From Microvelia longipes (lineage: Eukaryota; Arthropoda; Insecta; Hemiptera; Veliidae), in assembly GCA_018340805.1 (NCBI GenBank), contig JACMZG010001863.1, positions 58,810,358-58,874,357 of the forward strand: a DNA stretch of 64,000 bases. Direction: 5' to 3'. Below are positions 46,561 through 58,310 of the stretch, piece by piece; position 1 is the first letter of the stretch, and each line of letters starts with the position of its first letter. The translations under genes were made by a program, and so were the position numbers. A model generated the notes under the pieces. That model had not been told where the DNA came from. It saw only the letters and a list, made by a program, of their open reading frames with translations, and searched no databases.

Positions 46561-47189
46561 ATTTCGAAGGATTTGCTAAAATACAGGTTCAGTTGAAGTA
46601 CCATTTTTAATAATTGTCACTCTCAATATCACATAAAATCACCAATAACATGGTGATGTTATGTCATCACAAAACATCACCGGTAATTATGCAGTGTAAT
46701 TGTTAATTGGTTTTAAATAATTATTTCACAAACATTTTCATAAAAAAGATAAATAAAATACTAAATTTAAAAATAATTTAAGTAAAATATAATATTTATA
46801 ATTGATGTTGTGGTTGAATTGCTAGGATGCAATTATTTCCCTCTCAAAGTATAATTATGTAAATAATTTCCTGTTCTTAATTTTAATTTATTTTTCCTGT
46901 TTTTATTTTTGAATAAAAAAATGCTGCGTTGGTAGAGGAAAGAGTTTATCTCATTTATTTACTTTTCATTTTTGTTTAATTATTATATTTCTGGGTTTAA
47001 GTTGTATTTTGCTTTAGAATTTTAATTTAACTTTGAACAATGAAATAAGAAGGAGTTGTGTAGATCGAGGAGCTGCTTTCTTACTTTTAAATTTAATGTC
47101 GCTTCTAAACTTTTAGAATCGCAGACAACATTTTTAAGAAGTTAAGTTATCCTTGAGTTATTAAACACTTGTTTCATATTCATAAGGCG
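46561..47189. other. no gene seen
   Basis: AT-rich spacer. Confidence 0.5.
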
Positions 47190-47210
47190 ATATATTATAT
47201 ATATATATAT

Positions 47211-47261
<51 letters not shown>

Positions 47262-47262
47262 T
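47190..47262. repeat. (TA)n microsatellite
   Basis: About 70 bp of TA. Confidence 0.95.
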
Positions 47263-47655
47263 AAAGTTATACTCCGCTCTTAACACATACGCGTTCTAGC
47301 AGAGTCTAGGAAGTTGAGAATCAGAGTCAATTTTAGGAGTTTAGGAGAGGTGAGAACCACTTGTTCAATCGACCTGCTCCCTATGGTATTAAGACACTTA
47401 CACTAAAAGTGCGCCGAAGCTAGTGGTCAGATACCCCACGGCATTGCTGACTGACTATAATTAGTCATCTTGCAACCAATACCGGGGACCCAGCTTGACA
47501 TTTATAGATTATTAATTTTATTACAGAATAAGTATTTTATAAATTTCGCGGGGAAGTTTTGAATTTCGGTCTTTATTCTTAATAAAAAATCGCCAAGTGA
47601 CGAAAAAACTATCTTTCCCTGCGGAGACTCGAACCTGGTAGAGAATCTAACCCCG

Positions 47656-47657
<2 letters not shown>
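47263..47657 (-). other. spacer with a tRNA-like T arm
   Basis: On the minus strand CCAGGTTCGAGTCTCCGCAG (about 47619-47638) resembles a Pol III B box. It may be the head of a SINE whose 5' part was lost to the adjacent (TA)n. Confidence 0.35.
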
Positions 47658-47746
<89 letters not shown>

Positions 47747-47752
47747 ATAATT
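47658..47752. repeat. (TA)n microsatellite
   Basis: About 95 bp of TA. Confidence 0.95.
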
Positions 47753-49009
47753 TAATGCAGATTTGTTATTTTCATGAGTATGAAAAGATGTTACGTACAT
47801 AACTTTTATGAATACAGATATGCTTTTGAGCATAATCATACGTTGACATATATAAGTTTCTGTACTATAGTAATTTACGTGGTGACAGTATAGTACCCTG
47901 AATTACTCGAGGAATGACATTGACTTCAAAGACACACATTATATTTTTAAACCCGGAACCCAATAAATAATAACATTTTTCAACAAGTAATGACCATGTC
48001 ATGTGTTACCTCAATACCTTCTCCTTTTAAAGTGTACCATTCACATGTGCATTTAAGACAAAAAAAATAGTGTAATATACTCCGTCTGTATAAATATTTT
48101 GCAACGTTTGAATTATCAATGGTCTAAATAAAGCGATTTTGTTGTTATCGTTTGACATATATAAGCATACTTTTTAGTTTAAATGTACTTGAATGAAAGT
48201 ATCATGTGAGTTTAATTACAAGACATGCTATACATTATGAAGTTGTGTAGTATTATGTTATGATTAATAGGCGGTTCTCCTTTGTAGCTACATTAATTTG
48301 TTAAATACACCGCTTACTGTTGAGTTTAGCGTTTTATTTTGTTCCATATTTGTAATTAAAGCGGCTGGGCTCTCTGGTCCAAGGAAACGCTCGCAGTTAT
48401 AGTGATGGCAGTGAAATACAAACCTCGTTCTCGAACTCTAATAAGAACCAGCTCTTCTTGGGGCATTTCGATATTCACTATCTTACATAGCGAGATAGAG
48501 AAGTCTACTATTAGCACACCTGCGTCACGTTCAATCTATAACTACGTAAAACTGATACTGTCCTTAGCGGTAATCAAACCTTGACTAAAACTGGCATAGC
48601 GGTGTAACAGGTTGTAATGGGAAGTGCCTCAGACATCTCGGCTGTTCTACTAAAAATATTAGTATTAGTATTACAGACAGATTTTAAGTAGTCCATAGAC
48701 ATCTGATGGTCATTAAGAAGGTTTCAGGAGGTCCGTGGACTTCAGGTATTCAGTGATTAATACAACTTGGACCGGTAAATCTAGTGGGACTATACCACTG
48801 GTACCATCAGGTAGTCTAAAAACTGCTTGGAATCGTTAGCACGTTACTACGCTGTGAATTACTTATAACATTAAACAACAAATTCCGTATTTTCCACAAG
48901 AATATCTTTATTTAAATAGCAGAGTCGGCTTTCGCCATCAACTGTGCCGGAAAGGTGAGTCTCTATATGTTGTCCAAAATCTCCGTTAAGGACTTGGAAT
49001 CGCATCATA
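47753..49009. other. no supported gene
   Basis: 48359-48535 is open on the minus strand (59 codons, no start) with protein-like composition; see the findings. 48690-49009 holds degenerate forward and inverted copies of the next array's unit. Confidence 0.4.
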
Positions 49010-49757
49010 GTCAACCAAAGGTCTATGGACTACTAAAAACCTCCTTACGGACTTCCAGATGTCCACGCACTACTTGAAACTTCCTCATGGAGTCTCAGAG
49101 GCCTACAGACTACTTGAAACCTCCTCATAGTCTACACGACTACTTGAAACTTCCTCATAGTGTCCCAGAGGTCCACGGACTACTTGAACCTCTTCATAGT
49201 CTTCCAGAGGTCCACGGACTACTTGAAAACCCCTCATAGTCCCAGAGGTCCACGGACTACTTGTCCTCCAGAGGTCCACGGACACTTACCTCCTCATAGT
49301 GTCCAGAGGTCCACGACTACTTGAAACTTCCTTACTTCCAGAGGTCCACGGACTACTTGAAACTCCTCATAGTGTCCCAGAGGTCCGGACTACTTGAAAC
49401 CTCTCATAGTCTTCCAGAGGTCCACGGACTACTTGAAACCTCCTCATAGTCCAGAGGTCCACGGACTACTTGAAACTTCCTCATAGTGTCCCAGAGGTCC
49501 ACGGACTACTTGAAACCTCCTCATAGTGTCCCAGAGTCCACGGATACTTGAAACATAGTGTTGAAACCTCCTCATAGCTTCCAGAGGTCCACGGATACTT
49601 GAAACCTCCTCATAGTCCAGAGGTCCACGGATACTTGAAACTCCTCATAGTGTCCCAGAGGTCCACGGACTACTTGAAACCTCCTCATAGCCAGAGGTCC
49701 ACGACTCAATAACCAGAGTTCCACGGACTATAAACTTGAAACCCCCTCATAGACTAC
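49010..49757. repeat. minisatellite of about 41 bp, around 18 copies
   Basis: The unit is ACTTGAAACCTCCTCATAGT GTCCCAGAGGTCCACGGACT. Many copies have deletions, so the period drifts between about 25 and 43. Confidence 0.95.
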
Positions 49758-50880
49758 AAGTGATCGCTGGACCACCTGAAGTATACGGGCCACCGTATCA
49801 GTGTATGAACCACTGATATATTTCATAATTCAAGCAAATAATCCCTTTTACAAATCATTTTAATTTTCTTTCTTTCACTTTTTCCACGGCACCTTTGACG
49901 ACAGTGGCTGCGTGACCCTCTGTTATAATCAAGATTAATTTTAATGCAAATACGCAAAACATTTTCGAAAATTCATCTGTTCAAAATTTAACTAATTTCT
50001 ATACCACTGCCATCTCCCTAATTTGTTAATTGATTATTATTAATTGATCATCTCTCTGATCACATAAACAAATATACTGTTTAATAATATACGTTTTAGT
50101 ATGTATGTCTATTAATGAATCGATACGACACTTATTTTACTATTAACATTGTCACAGCAGTTATTATGCAACATATATGTATACTTATATGATACGTATG
50201 TATAAATATACATATATTTATTTATAGGTATGTAGAATTAGATTTGTATTTATAAAATATTAGAATTGTGTGATTTATAAGATAAAAAATGTTTAGTTAT
50301 CTAAATATGACCTTGACCCTGAGGTTTAGATTTAAAGAGAAAATTAATTTGTGTGAAATCAATTATCACCAGATTGTTGATAATTGTACACTTTTGATAT
50401 TTTGCCGCTTCGGCTAGATGTTTATAAACACGTTTTCTCCGTGGCGGTCTCTATATCAGCTTTCTGAGAAATTTCCCACAAAAGAAACATTTCATAAAAC
50501 TATATTGAGTAATATTTATCATAAATATTTCTAAAATATTATAATTTTGCAAGATCTGGAAATACAATCTAGTTACACGTAGAAAATAATTATTATTCTT
50601 AATATCGATTGATCACTTTAGTCGTGTTTTGGATAATTTTCAAAGGAAATTTGAGTTCATGAGGAAATGGCCGTGAGGAGGAGGAGGGGGGAAGGTCTGT
50701 TGGGGTAGTCTCACTGATTAAGAACTTTGTACAAAAATGAATTATATAGAAGTATTGAACCTTATAATTGTATGTGAAATATTATTTATGACATGATGCT
50801 ACCGTCAGTACAAACATATACGGCTTTATAAGCCATAATCTCCAGACGGTGTATAATGTAAAGTTTATTGACTAGTTTTT
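49758..50880. other. no gene seen; one dispersed block
   Basis: 50620-50705 contains TTTTCAAAGGAAATTTGAGTTCATGAGG, related to 17097-17215 and 24890-24960. Confidence 0.45.
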
Positions 50881-50899
50881 AAGGAGTAAAGAAGAAGCA

Positions 50900-51180
50900 C
50901 TTTTCAATCTCAAGGGAGAATAAATTACTTTTCACTCCCTTGGGAGTAAAAAGTTAAAAGTTACTTTTCACTCCCTTGGGTAAAAAGTTACTTTCGTTCC
51001 TTGGAGTAAAAAGTTACTTTCACTCCCTTGGGTGTAAAAAGTTACTTTCACTCCCTTGGAGTAAAAAAGTTACTTTCATTCCCTTGGGAGTAAAAAGACT
51101 TTCGCTCCTAAAAAGTTACTTTTCACTCCCTTGGAGTAAAAAAAGTTACTTTTTCGCCCCCTTGGAAGTGGTATTCTTTA
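50900..51180. repeat. minisatellite with a palindromic core ACTCCCTTGGGAGT
   Basis: About ten units of 25-31 bp: AAAAAGTTACTTTCACTCCC TTGGGAGT. Several have small deletions. Confidence 0.93.
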
Positions 51181-51675
51181 AATTTAATCAGGTGACCGGA
51201 CAATTTTTTTTAATTTCCCTGGAGGAGGCACCTTTATAAGGGGGTCCTTTCCAAAAAATTAGAATAAAATACAACAAAACGTAATTAAATAAAATCAACG
51301 TCTGTAGATAAAATCTTGTATGCACCTTGGGAGTAAAATGCTACTTTTCCCCTCGCAATTACCTTCCTCAGCTTCGCCTCAGGAGTTAAACACATAAATC
51401 TCGGGAGATAAATACTTTGGAGGTAAAATTTTTTCTTCATCGAAAATTCGCTAAGTCAATATATCTGATGATTGAAGTATAAAAAGGAAGCTATTAGAAT
51501 AATAACTGTAGTGAAGAAACAAGTGGGAAGAATAAGAAGAATACATCAAGGCGGGGGATATCTTACGAGAGTAATTTACTACCATATGATAAGGGCCAGG
51601 GTCATACACCAGCATTCCTTAATAATTAGGTTGTCTACATCCTAATGTTTATGATATTTTGTACTTCTAGCCGTT
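51181..51675. other. no gene seen
   Basis: Spacer with one stray CTTGGGAGTAAAA unit at 51327. Confidence 0.45.
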
Positions 51676-51910
51676 TTGATGGTAAAAACATCGGACACGG
51701 GCTACCTCGAAACTTTTACTCATTACACAGGATTCGCTACGCTCCTCCTCATATACAATTCGCCAAATTTATACTGCAACATGTCTTCGGGCTTGCTTCG
51801 CTCGTCCTCAAATAGTAAATGCATTCGTTTCATTCTTATCGGTCACCCATACAGCACTGACCACGCTCAATGCTAGTTATATTTTCTGATCCAACAAAAA
51901 TCATGAATGT
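51676..51910 (-). mobile_element. 5S rRNA-like repeat, minus strand, copy 4
   Basis: On the minus strand 51832-51882 reads AGCATTGAGCGTGGTCAGTG, then CTGTATGGGTGACCG, resembling 5S rRNA box C. The CTTGCTTCGCTCGTCCTCA block follows at 51791-51812. Same family as 34845-35345. Confidence 0.6.
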
Positions 51911-51938
51911 ACTTGTCGTATTGAAAAGAAGTGTTGTG

Positions 51939-52335
51939 TACTTGTATTTGTACTTTTCATTTTGTTTTATTTATTATTAATTTGTATTTTATTTGTTACT
52001 TTTTATTTTTATTATTTTATTTTTATTTCTTTTAGTATTTGTATTTGTACTTTTTATTTTGTTTTATTTATTATTATTTTGTATTTTATTTGTTACTTTT
52101 TTTTTATTTTATTATTTACTATTATTTTACTTTTTGTATTTGTACTTTTTATTTTGTTTTATTTATTATTATTTTGTATTTTATTTGTTACTTTTTATTT
52201 TTACTTTTATTATTTACTATTTATTTACTTTTTGTATTTGTACTTTATTTTGTTTATTTATTATTATTTGTATTTTATTTGTTACTTTTTATTTTTACTT
52301 TATTATTTACTATTTATTTACTTGTATTTATTAGG
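51939..52335. repeat. A/T-only minisatellite, about 99-bp period, four copies
   Basis: Units start GTATTTGTACTTTTTATTTT at about 51949, 52038, 52137 and 52236. Phe/Tyr/Leu-rich frames across it are artefacts. Confidence 0.9.
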
Positions 52336-52374
52336 TAAAGGTTTACATTTGTACTAAATGTCAACTCAATTGAA

Positions 52375-52620
52375 TTATTTTCCGTTTTTTTACAATTTCT
52401 TAAAAATCGTACACAAGTCATTTGATAAAAAATTGAACTAATGCTGCTAATAAAATGAAACTCAGTTCATATGTTAGTCATATATGGCTACATGCGTGCC
52501 ATATTTCATCAGATCACTTAATTTTTCCACTTTTTATGATTTTTTCGAAACTTTTGCTGTCATTATTGCGGGTTAATGACGTCATAAAAAAAAATATTTT
52601 CCGAATAGTGCAACTACAGC
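52375..52620 (+). repeat. fragment shared with the 5S-like family
   Basis: ATATGTTAG...GCTACATG, TTTTTATGATTTTTTCGAAA and GGGTTAATGACGTCA also occur in 35190-35345, 56036-56100 and 12770-12830. Confidence 0.5.
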
Positions 52621-53280
52621 AGTAGACTGATTTTTAGAAACTCTCTTCTAACAAATCAGTCGATTGCAATGACTCCTGCCAAGGCTTTCCATTGATAATC
52701 TTGCATTTACTTAATAAATGACATAACTATTTTTGACGTGGTATATTAAACTTGGTTGTATGACAATATACGTATGTTTATAGTAAGTGAAGTTATCGTG
52801 TTACGAGATAAATTTAAATCCTACTTTACCAGTAGCTACAAGCCTGGGCTGGAGTAAGTCTAGCCCCCCCCCCCCCCCTTAATACTTCTCAACCAATAAA
52901 AACACCCCAATAATTATATACGTCAAACTTTAGCCAATAGGTACAAGCAAATATTTAATTAAATTTTGCACAGAATAAAAATGTTGCTCATATATTGTAA
53001 TAATTAACTAGGCTTAATAAGGTTTTTATTTTATTAGAAAATTTGTTTACTCTTTAGGTATATTGTTAGGAATATGTTTGCCAGGATGGTTATTAAGATA
53101 AGGGTTCTAAGCTAGATTAGCATTTAGATTATGTGGTGGTTTTAGGGTTTCTTCAAGATATCTTACATGTTAAGACTTATCTTAAACCTTTAAAGGGTTT
53201 AAGGGACCAACACCCTAACTAAACTTTTATTCAAAATTATGTTCATCAATAGTTCTAAAATCATTGGTTTAATAGTAAAG
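52621..53280. other. no gene seen
   Basis: Includes a C run of about 14 at 52865-52878. Otherwise spacer. Confidence 0.5.
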
Positions 53281-53289
53281 TAACATTAC

Positions 53290-53345
53290 TGCAGTTTCGT
53301 TACTATGGTACTGGTTTCGTTACTATGGTACAGGTTTCGTTACTA
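53290..53345 (+). repeat. 22-bp repeat, three copies
   Basis: GTTTCGTTACTATGGTACTG and variants. Confidence 0.85.
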
Positions 53346-53359
53346 TATCACTATTACTA

Positions 53360-53570
53360 TTGTGTGGGATATCAAGCAGGAGAGGGGCTGTGTGTGATAT
53401 CAGCCAGGGGAGGGGGCTGTATGGGAAATCAGGCAGGGGAGGGGGCTGTGTGGAATATCAGGCAGGTGAGGGGGCTGAGTGGGATATCAGGCAGGGGAGG
53501 GGGCTGTGTGGTATATCAGGCAGGTGAGGGGGCTGTGTGGGATATCAGACAGGGGAGGGGGCTGTCTTAC
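53360..53570 (+). repeat. G-rich 29-bp minisatellite, seven copies
   Basis: The unit is GGATATCAGGCAGGGGAGGG GGCTGTGTG. Each unit carries GGGGAGGGGG. A 92-codon frame spans it but is repeat-derived. Confidence 0.95.
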
Positions 53571-53597
53571 GTGTTAAGTGAAGGACACAAGGGTCTT

Positions 53598-53672
53598 GAA
53601 TAAAAATAATTCTTCAATTCTGTCTAGAAATAGATAAAAATAATTCTTCAATTCTGTCTAGAAATAGATCAC
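53598..53672 (+). repeat. 36-bp tandem duplication
   Basis: ATAAAAATAATTCTTCAATT CTGTCTAGAAATAGAT occurs twice. Confidence 0.9.
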
Positions 53673-54476
53673 TAAATCTCATATTGATTTGAAAGACATA
53701 AATTACTTCTCTCATGTCAATAATATTTATAAAAACTGATCATCCCAAACAAATAAGTGTTCCGCTCTGGCAGTGTAGCGAGTTAACTATCTACAATATA
53801 ATGCTGGAAAACTCGTTTCATTCTTGTCTTATCGTCTTACATATATGAAACTGAAAACAACATTTTCTTTGTGACCAAGTCGAATTTTCTTTATTATTAT
53901 TTTAGTGCTGCATAGAACTATTTATGTTGCACAATAATACTTACCTAACATGAACCATTAAAAGCCAATAATATGTATTAATACAATACGAAAATAAGAT
54001 GTATTAGATTCGTGTGAATGTTGCAAGTGGGCTGATCCAAGTGACAAGGCATTTATGGTTTTATTTCTCTAAGTAAAACTTGTTTTGGGGCCCTTTCTAA
54101 TGTACCCTAAGGATTTGACCCCGACAATCCTTTCTCAACTTGACTGCTCCTGAATCAACTATTTTCCCTTTTTTTACTACAGCAGTTTAACATTGAACAA
54201 GGTCAGAATTTACCTAACTACAGACATGTAACAAAGCTTTTATTTTTATTTCTTTTTTTTATTTCAATTTTCGATGAAATTTAAATTTAAGAAGAATTTT
54301 TTTTTTTTAATTTTGAATGACGTTTTTGTTTATATTAAATGCCTTTTGGTATTGAGAACAGCTAATTGGTCTACTAAATAGTCTTAAACATAAATGCAAA
54401 TTTTTACCTGAAAATTGAAAAATACCGATTTTCACTATGATACAACGGTATTTGTTTAAAAAGGCTTTGTGTTTGT
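53673..54476. other. no gene seen
   Basis: AT-rich spacer. Confidence 0.5.
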
Positions 54477-54870
54477 TTTTTTCAATTCAATTCAATTCAA
54501 TTCAATTCAATTTATTTCATTATAGTATAAATACAATAATCACACAATATTTGAAGCAATAAAAATTGATTTTGGTCTTAAATAGTCGTTATATACCTCG
54601 TAGTATTTATTATTAAGCTTTTGGCATTTTTTAATCAAAATAGAGTAAAACTAGATGAAATAATAAACCTGAAATGATAAATTCAAAGTCATTTTAAAAT
54701 AATTATTAATTATAATAGAAAATAAAAACTTTTCATTCGGCGTGGAAGCTTTACATTTATGTTAGTGGGAGTATAACCTGAGTAATTTTTTCATAACTTA
54801 ACGGAAGAATAGACCATAAGTTTTAATTTTAAACATATTGCTGTTGATTGTACAGCCTAGTTGTAAATAA
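54477..54870 (-). mobile_element. LINE 3' end with (TTGAA)n tail, minus strand
   Basis: On the minus strand the element ends in six TTGAA-type pentamers (54482-54513), preceded by AT-rich 3' UTR. A 3' end made of a short repeat instead of poly(A) is usual for CR1/RTE-like LINEs. No coding remnant can be confirmed. Confidence 0.5.
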
Positions 54871-55515
54871 ATTTTCAATTTACTCTACAGTGGCAAAACA
54901 ATCCACTCCACACGCGACACTTTCCCAACTTTTCTCAATTAACTTCTGACCAAAATAAAACAAAATATCGGAAAAGCTATATTCCTCCCTCTGTCAAGTG
55001 ATATAAAGGACAAACGGGAGCCATAAATCACAGCATACTAAACATCACAGTGACGCTCCTGCGGAAATTTTTAACAACCAATAAAAAAATAAGTTTACTT
55101 GAGTTGCGATCAATATAGTAATAATTTTACCAGAAGAGCTGTGACACGTCGTAAATCTTTCTATTATAAACCTGGCGTTTTAGCGATATGAAAAAATTAA
55201 CAAACTATGACAAACAATCAATTTCGTCAAGTTTTTGTTGAAACTTGTAAAGATAAACATTTTCAGTTTTATCTAAACTGGGTACTTAACTATAAAATAA
55301 TCCATAATGTTATGTATTATTTTATAGTCATAAATAGTAGTATATAAATATTTAAATTAAATATTAATTAAGTAATATTTGAATTATATAAATGTATGAA
55401 ATGTATATCAAAATTACATTCAATTTTTATACATTTTTGGCTTCTAGCCCGCTACGCGGTCTTAGCACTTAGGGCTGCATCGCGGCTCATATCAGTCATC
55501 AGTTTGTAATACTTT
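54871..55515. other. no gene seen
   Basis: Contains the CCCGCTACGCGGTC block near 55448. Otherwise spacer. Confidence 0.45.
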
Positions 55516-55521
55516 ACAGGT

Positions 55522-55657
55522 GTGATTCGTTCCGACGACAAATCATTCCCGACAAACTCAAATATTTGTGATGGAACGATTTTCGACGCATGATTGTGAC
55601 GCTTATTTGTCGATGGAATATTTGTCGACGAATAGATTTGTCGACGGAACGATACGG
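55522..55657. repeat. inverted repeat of TCGTTCCGWCGACAAAT
   Basis: ATTCGTTCCGACGACAAAT (left) pairs with ATTTGTCGACGGAACGAT (right). Intervening sequence repeats TTTGTCGA(C/T)G several times. Confidence 0.7.
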
Positions 55658-55879
55658 AGCCACTTTACAGTAGTGTGCCATATTACCACGATGTGAGAGA
55701 ATTTTAGTTAAAAACGTGATTTGTTTGCATTTTGCTATATATGTCAATCAATAAGACTAAAACTAAAATGGCCAATATAATGTTACTTCGTCCATTTGTT
55801 AATCATGCATATTTGTACATGTGTATGAAATTGCAACCCTCTCTAAGCTTTTCTAACAGTTTTATGATACCGCATCGTA

Positions 55880-56017
55880 GTCTCGACACACGATGTCTCG
55901 ACACTTCATAACGTCGACATTTTCGTGCAGGATTTTACGTTGTATCGACACGACACCTCACATTAACCAAATCATGGTTCGACGTTACGCAGTGTCGAGA
56001 CATCGACTTGTCGAGAT
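55880..56017. repeat. inverted repeat of GTCTCGACA units
   Basis: GTCTCGACACACGATGTCTC... pairs with CATCGACTTGTCGAGAT over about 25 bp. CGTCGACA and TATCGACACGACAC lie between. Confidence 0.7.
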
Positions 56018-56035
56018 CCCGGGGGCGACCCAGTT

Positions 56036-56600
56036 TTATGATTTTTTTTTTTAATTTTCGCTAAGTCATTATTGTGGGTTATTGCCGTCACATATTTTGT
56101 TACCAAGAGGGTTCGGGAAATCAATAAGGTTGTTTTTATACCAAGTTTCATTATGATCCTCGAGAGCGTTCGAAAGTAAGCGTGTCCTATGGACACGCCT
56201 AGGAACATAGGCGTTCCTAGGAGTTCCTCAGAAATACCTCGGAACTTTTTCTCGTTACATCGGATACGCTAAGCTTATCCTCCCAGCTTCAGACTCGCTT
56301 CGCTCGTCCTCAGAAATACAATTCGTTAAATTTATACTGTAACTCGTCTTCGGACTCGCTTCGCTCGTTCTCAGATAAAAAATACATTTGTTTCATTCCC
56401 AGTCGTCATTTATCCAGGCACTGACCACGCTGGATTCTGCTTCACTTTTATAATCCAACAAAAACCATAGATATACTTGCCGTCTTATAACGAAACTTAG
56501 TACGCTTATTTATTACGTCAAGGGGTGCACTTGTACCAAATTTTAACTCGATCGGATTATATGAATGACGATAAAATTGTACCTTCGATCATTCTTTAGT
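56036..56600 (-). mobile_element. 5S rRNA-like repeat, minus strand, copy 5
   Basis: Order on the plus strand: a CGCTAAGTCATTATTGTGGG block, a GAGAGCGTTCGAAAGTAAGCG block (also in 12890-12905), two CTCGCTTCGCTCGTCCTCAG-type blocks (56292-56375), then the 5S-like box (56396-56450; minus strand GAAGCAGAATCCAGCGTGGT, CAGTGCCTGGATAAATGACG). This is the longest copy and links the modules seen separately elsewhere. Confidence 0.6.
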
Positions 56601-56865
56601 TTTTAAAATGTCTTGGAGTGCGCCACTTAAAAAAATTAAAAGACAACTTGCGACAGGTCAGCAACCATGTTGCCTTGAAGGAACCATAGGGAGGTGTGGA
56701 AAAGCACTCCTAGCGCAGACGCCACTGTACAGCCAAGTACTCGCAAACCTCTTGATTTATTCAATATATTAGTAATTATACTAAAGTCATTCTACATCAC
56801 TTTCTTTTTGTCTCTTCCTTACTGATTTGAGTATTATATTAGAGATAGTTATTCAAGATACATCT
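56601..56865. other. no feature seen
   Basis: Spacer. Confidence 0.5.
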
Positions 56866-56867
56866 GA

Positions 56868-57000
56868 GTAACAATTACAATTTATTACAATTACAAAATT
56901 AACAATTACAATTATTACAATTAACAAAATAACAATTTATTACAATACAAAATTAACAATTACAATTTATTACAATTACAAAATTAACAATTACAATCTT
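56868..57000. repeat. minisatellite of ATTACAATTTATTACAATTA units
   Basis: About five units rich in ACAATT. Confidence 0.88.
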
Positions 57001-57269
57001 GGTTGTGGCCGATGTTCAATAGCAATCTCGGTAAAAGGGTTCAAATTTGATGGATATTCCTTAAAAAATACTAAATAAATTATTCTTTTGAAAACATTTG
57101 AACCAAGTTAACATAAAATAATAATAAAGATAAACTTGGATAAGAACAAACAGGGGGTAACTCAAGTGGAAGAGCAAACATATCGAAAAACTTGAAACAT
57201 TTTGCAGGAAAATAACTAAAACTTTGTGTCATTTAAGAGAAGCGTTACTCTCACCTATCGTTTGCACAG

Positions 57270-58310
57270 TCGAGGTGTTAATGACAAAGTACACCTGACT
57301 TACTCATGATAGAGTACACAGCTGGAACGCTAGACTTACTTATGACAAAGTACAGAGCTCAACTTCTCATGAAAAAGTAGCTTGTCTACTACTTTGCTTA
57401 GACTACTTATGTAGAGATGACAGCTGGACTTACTCATGACAGAATCACGGCCTAGACTTACTTATGACAAAGTACAGAGCTCAACTTACTCATGACAAAG
57501 TACACAGCTGGACTTACTCATGACAGAGATCACGGCTAGACTTACTTATGACAAAGTACAGAGCTAACTTACTTGCAGCTGGACAAAGTACACAGCTGGA
57601 CAGCTTACTCTTGTAGAGTACACAACTCATGAACAGAGATCAGGCTAGAGCTTACTTTTATGACAAAGTGCACAGCTGGACTTACTCATGACAGAGTACA
57701 GCTAGACTTACTCATGACAAAGTACAGAGCTAAACTTACTCATGAAAACGTACACAGCTGACTTACTCATGACAGAGCTCACGGCTTGACTTACTTATGA
57801 CAAAGTACACAGCTGGACTTACTTATGACAGAGTACAGCTAGACTTACTCGTGACAAAGTACAAGCTCAACTTACCTCGTGACAAAGTACAGAGCTCAAC
57901 TTACTCATGAAAGTACACAAGCTGACTTACTCATGACAAGCTCACGGCTAACTTACTTATGACAAGTACACAGGACTTACTCATGACAGTAAGCTTAACT
58001 TATCGTGAACTTAAGAGTACAGAGCTCAACTTACCTCATATTTAAAAAGTACAACTTGTCTTACTGCATGACCAGAGCTCACGCTTACTCATGACAAAGT
58101 CACAGCTGGAACTTTACTCATACAGAGCTCACGGCTAGACTTACTCATGACAAAGTACAGAGCTCAACTTACTCATGACAAAGTACCACATCTGACTTAC
58201 AATTACAATTAGTATGCACTAGACTTACAAATGACAGAGTACATAGTCAGACTTACAGATGAGTAAGTACACAGCTGAACTTACATATGACGAAGTACAG
58301 CTAAACCTGT
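57270..58310. repeat. about 1-kb minisatellite, 27-28-bp unit
   Basis: Roughly 35 units of ACTTACTCATGACAAAGTAC AGAGCTCA or ACAGCTGG. Two unit types alternate. Copies become more degenerate towards 58000. Confidence 0.95.

Noticed and set aside
51962..52357. 131-codon Phe/Tyr/Leu frame resembling a membrane protein
   Set aside because: The sequence is an A/T-only tandem repeat and three plus-strand phases are similarly open.
53325..53603. Gly-rich 92-codon frame
   Set aside because: Derived from the G-rich 29-bp array.
57270..58310. CRISPR-like regular repeat array
   Set aside because: Units are contiguous tandem repeats without unique spacers, the genome is eukaryotic and no cas genes are present.
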